Made by a program: the position numbers and the translations under genes. This document shows positions 56,734-64,000 of a DNA stretch of 64,000 nt, in pieces. A model generated the notes under the pieces. The model saw nothing but the letters and a program-made list of their open reading frames with translations, was not told the origin of the DNA and searched no databases. The DNA comes from Macrostomum hystrix. Taxonomy: Eukaryota > Platyhelminthes > Macrostomidae. Each line of letters begins with the position of its first letter. Within the stretch, counting starts at the first letter, position 1. The stretch spans positions 6,190,001 to 6,254,000 of the forward strand of contig CATNEN010000007.1 of the NCBI GenBank assembly GCA_950097015.1, written 5' to 3'.

Positions 56734-57424
56734 GTGGCATTTCCTCCGGATTCTGTGGTTCTTCAGAATTCACCAATCTCTAGCTTGGAAGCTGCAGTTG
56801 GAGTCGAAACTTGTGCAACATTGTTAGCATACTATTTTCGACTTCACTAAATCACTAAAGCTCATTTTTTGCAAAAGTTATTCATTTCTACAGCTTTTTA
56901 AAAAATTAACTAAGTTCACGCCAAGTCGAATAGGCATTGTAATACCGGATTCCCGGAATTTGATGAATCTTCCCGCGATTCTGTTCCACCCGGGATTGAG
57001 GATCGAGAGATTTTGTCACATAATCCCCGGAATTGTGTCGAATTTCTCTATGAAAATAGGGGATAAATCACATCAAGAAGTAAATTGTACAAAGGTATAT
57101 AGCCTAACGACACTCGTTATTTTCCTATTGATTCAAAGCTTCCGTAAATTTGGCACATATTTAATTGTGTATAACAAAGGAGAAAGCAGAATTATGCATT
57201 AAGCATGCATGGTTGTGCCTAGTGTGACAGAGCAACTCAGTAAACCACTCAGTTATGGTGATAAACCGCATTGCAGTTGAAATTTGAGCTTGTGTTATCT
57301 TTAACTGCAATGGCCAACTTCCCCTGACTGAGATTTCGAGGAAGCGCTCATCGCGGCGGTACCGCAAGGATTGCTGCAACAGAAACAAGAAAGAAAACTT
57401 TTGGGACAAAATTTCCCGCGAGCT
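56734..57424. other. Downstream of secreted gene copy 1
   Basis: The first bases after the stop show no similarity to the region after copy 2. A duplicated flank block lies at 56926-56985. No gene is supported. Confidence 0.5.
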
Positions 57425-58962
57425 GAAGGGCTGGCTATCGTGGTGTGTAGGGCTGGCCATCGTGGTGTGTAGGGCTGACTATCATGGTGTGTAGGGCTGG
57501 CTATCATGGTGTGTAGGGCTGGCTATCGTGGTGTGTAGGGCTGGCTATCATGGTGTGTAGGGCTGGCTATCATGGTGTGTAGGGCTGGCTATCATGGTGT
57601 GTAGGGCTGGCTATCGTGGTGTGTAGGGCTGGCTATCGTGGTGTGTAGGGCTGGCTATGATCGTGGTGTGTAGGGCTGGCTATCGTGGTGTGTAGGGCTG
57701 GCTATCATGGTGTGTAGGGCTGGCTATCGTGGTGTGTAGGGCTGGCCATCGTGGTGTGTAGGGCTGGCTATGATCGTGGTGTGTAGGGCTGGCTATCGTG
57801 GTGTGTAGGGCTGGCTATCATGGTGTGTAGGGCTGGCTATCGTGGTGTGTAGGGCTGGCCATCGTGGTGTGTAGGGCTGGCTATCGTGGTGTGTAGGGCT
57901 GGCTATTGTGGTGTGTAGGGCTGGCTATCGTGGTGTGTAGGGCTGGCTATCATGGTGTGTAGGGCTGGCTATCGTGGTGTGTAGGGCTGGCTATCGTGGT
58001 GTGTAGGGCTGGCTATCATGGTGTGTAGGGCTGGCTATCGTGGTGTGTAGGGCTGGCCATCGTGGTGTGTAGGGCTGGCTATCGTGGTGTGTAGGGCTGG
58101 CTATCGTGGTGTGTAGGGCTGGCTATCATGGTGTGTAGGGCTGGCTATCATGGTGTGTAGGGCTGGCTATCGTGGTGTGTAGGGCTGGCTATCGTGGTGT
58201 GTAGGGCTGGCTATCGTGGTGTGTAGGGCTGGCTATCGTGGTGTGTAGGGCTGGCTATCGTGGTGTGTAGGGCTGGCCATCGTGGTGTGTAGGGCTGGCT
58301 ATGATCGTGGTGTGTAGGGCTGGCTATCATGGTGTGTAGGGCTGGCTATCATGGTGTGTAGGGCTGGCTATCGTGGTGTGTAGGGCTGGCCATCGTGGTG
58401 TGTAGGGCTGGCTATGATCGTGGTGTGTAGGGCTGGCTATCGTGGTGTGTAGGGCTGGCTATCGTGGTGTGTAGGGCTGGCTATCATGGTGTGTAGGGCT
58501 GGCTATCATGGTGTGTAGGGCTGGCTATCGTGGTGTGTAGGGCTGGCTATCGTGGTGTGTAGGGCTGGCTATCGTGGTGTGTAGGGCTGGCTATCGTGGT
58601 GTGTAGGGCTGGCTATCGTGGTGTGTAGGGCTGGCCATCGTGGTGTGTAGGGCTGGCTATGATCGTGGTGTGTAGGGCTGGCTATCATGGTGTGTAGGGC
58701 TGGCTATCATGGTGTGTAGGGCTGGCTATCGTGGTGTGTAGGGCTGGCCATCGTGGTGTGTAGGGCTGGCTATGATCGTGGTGTGTAGGGCTGGCTATCG
58801 TGGTGTGTAGGGCTGGCTATCATGGTGTGTAGGGCTGGCTTTCGTGGTGTGTAGGGCTGGCTATCATGGTGTGTAGGGCTGGCTATCATGGTGTGTAGGG
58901 CTGGCTATCATGGTGTGTAGGGCTGGCTATCATGGTGTGTAGGGCTGGCTATCGTGGCCTCG
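57425..58962. repeat. Minisatellite, 22-bp unit with marker variants
   Basis: About 69 copies of GGTGTGTAGGGCTGGCTATC plus GT (22 bp). Variants are ATCATG for ATCGTG, GCCATC for GCTATC, and a 25-bp form TATGATCGTG at about 57656, 57769, 58308, 58412, 58664 and 58768. The spacing of these markers shows larger blocks were copied as units. Confidence 0.96.
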
Positions 58963-59251
58963 AAAGAGGCGAATTGGAGAAGAGGGTGAGGATGTAGCAA
59001 AAAACTGGTTTTTAAATGTTTTCTAAAACTCTCTTTAAAACATGTAATTCGTAAAGATGGAAGTTACTACTTCTGAGACCATAACTAGAATTTTTTGCGG
59101 AAATTGCTTTATTCTACGAAGAAGGACTATGATTGCCACGATAGACTAGGCAAATAATAGCACTAAAAAATTGAAAGTAGGTATTCACTGTAACGATAAC
59201 TAAGTTTTCTCGCAGCACGCTTGTCTTGTTCAGTCTAGAGACTTGTTATTA

Positions 59252-59630
59252 TCTCAAACTTCTCTCTGAATTCTCAAACTTCTCTCTGAATTCTCAAACG
59301 TCTTTCTGAATTCTCAAACTTCTCTCTGAGTTCTCAAGCTTCTCTCTGAATTCTCAAACTTCTCTCTGAATTCTGAAACTTCTCTCTGAATTCTCAAACT
59401 TCTCTCTGAATTCTCAAACTTCTCTCTGAATTCTCAAACTTCTTTCTGAATTCTCAAACTTCTCTCTGAATTCTCAAACTTCTCTCTGAATTCTCAAACT
59501 TCTCTCTGAATTCTCAAACTTCTCTCTGAATTCTCAAACTTCTCTCTGAATTCTCAAACTTCTCTCTGAATTCTCAAACTTCTCTCTGAATTCTCAAACT
59601 TCTCTCTGAATTCTCAAACTTCTCTGTGAC
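59252..59630. repeat. Minisatellite, 20-bp unit (TTCTCAAACTTCTCTCTGAA)
   Basis: About 19 very uniform copies of a 20-bp unit whose junction forms GAATTC. Low divergence suggests recent expansion. The strand is almost purely pyrimidine plus A. Confidence 0.95.
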
Positions 59631-60687
59631 AACGCTCTGGCTGGGGCGGCGCACATAAAAGACAGCTGGGGGGCAAGAGCACCGATTTGGACGGGGTGGG
59701 GCTAAGCCACGCAGGGCTGGGGGGTGGGGCCATACTCACGGGTTAGAGGGGCAAGAGAGCAAGATAATGGGGAGGCTAGCCAATCAGAGGCCTCCGTGGC
59801 GATAGACTTGATTGGACTAGCCCCCACAGCGAAATCAACCAGCGGGGGGCAGCCAATGGGCGAGCGACAACAAGATCGAGGAGGGTGGGCTAAAGCGGGG
59901 CCGGGCAGAACCGGATCGCCCAGATGGCTGGGGTGAAAGGGTTTGAGAATGCTGGGGTCGGTGCAAGGGCATTGTTAGTCGCAGCTCACAACACGTAGCA
60001 TCAGGCACGTGTGCCATCGCACACAGAAGAGCGAAAAACCGGTTAGAGGAACCCGAGGCACCCAAGGACAATAATCCCATGTCAATAAGATTTTGGGTCG
60101 CAAGGGGGAGAGTGCCCTGTGCGTAGGCGAAATCCCTCAGCTTCCCAGAGTCCCACCCAGAGGGGATGCAACCGGGTGTAAGTATCTCAAAAAGTGCGCG
60201 ATAACTAAAAACGAGTTGGAGCTAGAATGGGGCCGCCATCTCACTGGATGAAGATGCAGGTTTAAATCAGAAGCACAAAACTCACGGAAGCTGGACAATT
60301 AACATCGCACTGCTCACCTGCGTAAGAAGATCCCGTGTTGCAATTAGGATAAAAATCCTTTTCTTCGTAGGGTTCAGTATCGATACTTCCCCTTGACTTC
60401 TGTTGACACGGGAGGTTTCCACGTCAAACTAGAGGAGAGGTAGGGTAGCAGGGTTAGGTGCAACACAGACAGGAGAGCTGTAAATTATTGATGGGCAAAC
60501 AGAGTTAGGGAGAACATTGGGGGATTGGCATTGTTAATCCTGGGCGCAACGTAGTGGTGTGAAACTTAGTTCAGCGAAACATAACCATGGCAGTGGTCAA
60601 AAAGGGAGGATGTCAGGTGAGGGAGCTCAGACGGCTAGTTTGCATGAGAACGGTCAAATAGAACTCCGTGGGGGCTAGGGGATTCCC
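59631..60687. other. GC-rich, CCAAT-containing region, no gene assigned
   Basis: G-rich on the + strand (many GGGG runs at about 59640-59940), with AGCCAAT at about 59778 and 59850 and a CATAAAAG motif at about 59652. Promoter-like composition, but I find no transcript start or convincing coding exon. Confidence 0.35.
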
Positions 60688-61469
60688 AAGAGTCGAGTGG
60701 GTCTCATGACAGGAGAAGCCATTGCGGGCCAATCTCAGCTATTTAAATACTTTACTGTCTCCCGCGTTCTAAGTCTGTTGAGACTTGGTTGGGCAGAAAT
60801 AACGAATAACGAGATCAACGGATTTTCTGCCACGTTTTACCTTCTTTCTGATGTTATATTTCCCGATCAAGTTGTTAAACAATTAAGCATAGTGTTACTA
60901 GTATTTCTCTGCTGGTGGACTAAGGAGCTGATCTGAGTTGTTGTCTTATTGGTTTCTTGCAATGTCACCTGTGTCCAGCTTAACCCGAAGTTAGCGAGTC
61001 GAGAAGGGGAAGAGAGGGGGAAGCAAGCTGCATTCCTCTGATCGTACTTTTATGCAGCATAGTCTTAAGCTGTCATTGGTTTTCGCGTTTGCGGCAAATG
61101 GTGTATCGCAAAGTGCGTCGCATGGTAAGTATGCTAGGCGCAAGTGGATTAGATGAAAAAGTGCAAAATGCGTTTGAGTCGAAAGGTCTCCGAGCTCAAT
61201 CAGAAAGAAAAAGTTGTTTTAGTAGGAACAAGTTTTAGTTTGCTGGTTTTGTAATAAAAATATTTTTTTAAGAAAAATATAACGTAATATAACGACACCG
61301 AATACAAAACAATGTTTTGGAACTGAATAAAAAAGTGCTTGAAGCGTGACGCGATGAGAAATGTGCGTTAAGCATGTTTGGTTGTTAAGCGGAAAAAGAA
61401 CAAATCAAACTTTAATTACAATAAAATATAATCCTGCCAGAGAGACTAAGGTAGACTATGAGTGGAGCC
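60688..61469. other. Upstream of secreted gene copy 2
   Basis: Begins with the about 50-bp block shared with 55341-55395 (GAGTCGAGTGGGTCTCATGA, then AGCCATTG.GGGC.AATCTC). It is followed by about 700 bp of unshared, partly AT-rich sequence, which makes copy 2's upstream interval about 500 bp longer than copy 1's. No gene is supported. Confidence 0.5.
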
Positions 61470-61701
61470 CCGTGAATTATTGTGCCCTTTATTGAAACTG
61501 AGGCCTCACTGACGCCTGGAAACAGAGAAGCAGAGAACAAGCCAGTTGAAGTGAGCCCATTAAAAAATTGCTAGAAAAATTGCTACGCTAATTGGATGCC
61601 AACGAATATAAGAGTGAGAGATAGCTGTGCGGCTGTGAGAGAAAACCCAAACCCAATATTTGAAAAGTGAACCTGCCCAAAAACTGCCCAAAAACTGCTC
61701 A
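61470..61701 (+). promoter_or_regulatory. Conserved 5' flank of secreted gene copy 2
   Basis: Homologous to 55595-55845. This copy has TATAAGAG at 61607-61614, about 90 bp before the ATG, where copy 1 has GACAAGAG; it may be a TATA box. The strongly shared segment GATAGCTGTGCGGCTGTGAG to CCCAATATTTG is probably 5' UTR. Confidence 0.5.
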
Positions 61702-62589
61702 ATGGCCAAATGCTACCTGACATTGCTGGCGTGGCTGACGCTGCTGAGGGCTGCCGCAGGCCAGTCGGCCTGCTTCACGGAGTCCCAGTTCGTCTCCACC
61801 TGCGAGCCGTGGGTTCGAGTCGACGCCGGAAACGGCGGCATCCGCGGCTGCTTCCGGCCGGACCTGCCGCAGCCGTCGGGAGCCACCGCGGGCGAGTCGG
61901 TGATGTGGGACGCCGCCAACGGCGTGTGCGAGAGACGCCCGACCAGCTGCGGCGACCTCGCCGCCTGCCCCGGCTCCGGCCGCTGCCTCGTCTCCTGCGA
62001 CGTCGCCAAACGCGGCTTCCTCGCGCTGAGCCTCCGAGCGGGCGCCGGCGTCAAGTCGATCGACCTCGCCGAATCGCCGAGCCTCAGCAACGGCTCCGTC
62101 CGAGGCGCGCCCGACTCGGCCAGTCTCCTGCCCGACGTGTTCCGCGCCAGCGACATCGACCAGCTGCCCACCGTGGCGCCTCGCCTCACCTTCAAGGAGG
62201 CCGTCGTGCAGTTGTTCGCTGCCAACGCCGTTGTCGTGAGCATCACTTTCGACCTCTCGCAATCGCCTCACCTTCTGAGCAGGACCAACTGGTTCTCGAG
62301 GGACCGTCTGAAGTCCAGCTGGCCCGTCACCGACCTTTCGAATCGAAGCACCAACTTCTTTAGAATTTCCGGAGATAACGGAAACATTCGTCGCTGGTTT
62401 GTCAGCTTCTTCTACGGCGGCTGCCCTGGAGACCTCGCCCTCATGGTGGCTCTGGACACCACCGACACCTGCCCCTGGGGTAAGGGCCCGGTGACTTCAC
62501 CTCCGAGGTTTATCTACAGCACGCAGCCGACTGTGCCTTTGGTGACGAGCGGTCAGCTGGCAGACAAGCTGGCTGTCACTCTGCGCTGA
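61702..62589 (+). CDS. Intronless secreted Cys-rich protein, copy 2 (295 aa)
   Basis: Same length and architecture as copy 1, with every cysteine and the signal peptide preserved. I count six replacements: S44N, A62T, M179V, T216S, L270F and M278V. T216S keeps the NRT/NRS glycosylation sequon. An in-frame TTG 14 codons upstream is not used as the start because the signal peptide begins at this ATG. Homology to copy 1 covers about 230 bp of 5' flank and the whole CDS, then stops at the TGA. This is a recent duplication, or gene conversion has kept the pair alike; the mostly conservative changes suggest both are under selection. Function is unknown, as for copy 1. Confidence 0.8.
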   Translation: MAKCYLTLLAWLTLLRAAAGQSACFTESQFVSTCEPWVRVDAGNGGIRGCFRPDLPQPSGATAGESVMWDAANGVCERRPTSCGDLAACPGSGRCLVSCDVAKRGFLALSLRAGAGVKSIDLAESPSLSNGSVRGAPDSASLLPDVFRASDIDQLPTVAPRLTFKEAVVQLFAANAVVVSITFDLSQSPHLLSRTNWFSRDRLKSSWPVTDLSNRSTNFFRISGDNGNIRRWFVSFFYGGCPGDLALMVALDTTDTCPWGKGPVTSPPRFIYSTQPTVPLVTSGQLADKLAVTLR

Positions 62590-63898
62590 CCGGCAGTCTA
62601 CGGACTTGAGATCCGGCATCCCTTAGGATGCCTTAAGTTGCATTGGACGCGGAAAAAATTCGCTCTCTCGTTTAAACAACCAATTTCGAATCGAAGTACG
62701 TCTACATTCCGAAGTGCAAGTGAAGGGATCGGGAAGAGCTTTTCTTCGGTAATTCTGCAATTTCATGGGGAATTGCAGAATTGCCTGTTGCGTATTGTGT
62801 GTCTCGTGCCTCATAAGGTAGAATAAGAAATTAATTTCAGGAGGACCTTCTGTGGTACTTTGCTTTGTAGAAAACTGCAATGAGTAACGGAAAAAAACTT
62901 TTTGACTTAAATTAAAGTTTGGTTGAGAGGCCTGAGTAGTTTATTAATTCTAATTATTTTGGTTGCATTCATATATTGTATTTTCAGTCTAGAAGTGCTC
63001 TAAGCTGACAGCCAATCAGCGTGCTTCAAGCGTCACAGTAATTTTTCTAACCCAATTCCCCAGTCAGTGTGCATCTATCGGCACCGTACAATACTTCGTG
63101 TTGCTAGTACTTTTCTCACCCCCAGTTACCACCTCAATGCAAAATAAAAATAAATATTACTGCGGAGCTAGAGCGCAGAGGTCGTAACGGTAGTACTCAT
63201 ACCTTGTTATGCGATAAAACGCCGCTGTCAAATCATTGTCCTTCTTCGTTACTTGTTCACCGAAACAAAGTTCAAAGTACGAGTTTTTTAAGCTTCGTAT
63301 ATCAACATAGCTTACTTATTTTCTGTTTCTATTTTCTCAATCTACAATCAGCTGTGCCATTTTGATTAAAAGTTTAATCTTAGTTTGAAAATCTTTTAAC
63401 TTAATAGTAACGGATAACATAAATACTATGTACATTCGATGTGCAAAAAAAGGTTTTTGAGAGGCATTCGATGTTCATTCGACGCACATTCGATGTACGA
63501 GCTACATGCGACGCACAATCAATGTACATTCGATGATCTTTCAGTGTACATCAAATGTTTTCTGAGGAGCATTCGATATACATATGATAAGCATATAATG
63601 CAAATCCGTTGTAATCAGCATTCATTCCATTTAATGAATTCTGTACATGCATATTATTTCATAACCTTCGAATTGACGATTGCAAATAAAAATAGCTTAT
63701 GTTTGGCCATTCACTCGTATTTCGACAGTAAACAGTGAACCGCTGTGAATGCTTGGTACGATCAAGTGTGCATGTACACAGCATGATGCAGGTGTCGAAA
63801 TCAGCACCTTTCATGATGTTCGCGCAGTCATCGCGTTCGCCATGACAGAAAGAAGCTATTTGATGAAAATCTAACGAAATGACAATGAAAGTACGAGC
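62590..63898. other. Downstream intergenic sequence
   Basis: Unique, mostly AT-rich. A loose cluster of CATTCGATGTAC-like motifs lies at about 63430-63580. GTACGAGCTAC occurs at about 63494 and again at 63890, just before the putative transposon end. No gene is supported. Confidence 0.45.
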
Positions 63899-63900
63899 TA

Positions 63901-64000
63901 CGAGGGGTGTTTCAAAAGTAACGAGAATTTAGTCATAACTTTTTAATGGATAAACTTTTTAACTTGAAATTTTTACCCTGTAATTTTGCAAATATGGACA
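63901..64000 (+). mobile_element. Possible mariner-like element, 5' end only
   Basis: A TA dinucleotide (63899-63900) is followed by CGAGGGGTGTTTCAAAAGTA, then AT-rich sequence. This is the usual look of a mariner/Tc1-type terminal inverted repeat flanked by a TA target site. The window ends 100 bp in, so neither the transposase nor the other end can be checked. Confidence 0.35.

Overview
The window is eukaryotic, from an animal nuclear genome. It holds spliced genes with GT-AG introns, a multi-TM receptor, a multidomain neuronal scaffold, and large non-coding stretches. Coding exons are GC-rich, introns and intergenic DNA are often AT-rich, and about a quarter of the window is tandem minisatellite. 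The gene content (5-HT7-like receptor, Caskin, omega GST) fits an invertebrate bilaterian. A lophotrochozoan or free-living flatworm (Macrostomum-like) is my best guess, but this rests on general character and not on a diagnostic sequence.

Layout, all genes on the + strand. (1) 402-10380: three-exon aminergic GPCR of 507 aa, 5-HT7-like. (2) 10381-28350: gene-poor stretch with several minisatellites, a hierarchical 33-bp array at 18.9-20.6 kb, and an AT-rich desert at 23.1-28.1 kb. (3) 28960-46191: thirteen-exon Caskin orthologue of 1086 aa, with ankyrin repeats, an SH3, two SAM domains and the conserved C-terminal motif. A symmetric 135-nt candidate cassette exon lies inside an ankyrin repeat. 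(4) 46.8-49.1 kb: a 33-bp array. (5) 50273-52096: three-exon omega-class glutathione transferase with a one-base frameshift in exon 2 and a CPFC active site. (6) 54.8-62.6 kb: a family of intronless secreted-protein genes. Two copies are nearly identical (295 aa each) and one is a fragmentary relic. (7) The right edge probably holds the start of a mariner-like element.

The genes do not form a functional pathway. The receptor and Caskin are both expected in the nervous system, but nothing here shows co-regulation. The most unusual feature is the minisatellite landscape. There are about 22 arrays, most with a unique monomer. Many sit just downstream of a 5' splice site or a stop codon, and several have monomers with perfect short-loop inverted repeats. 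Exon boundaries were derived by reading GT/AG signals and checking that the phases agree; none is backed by transcript data.
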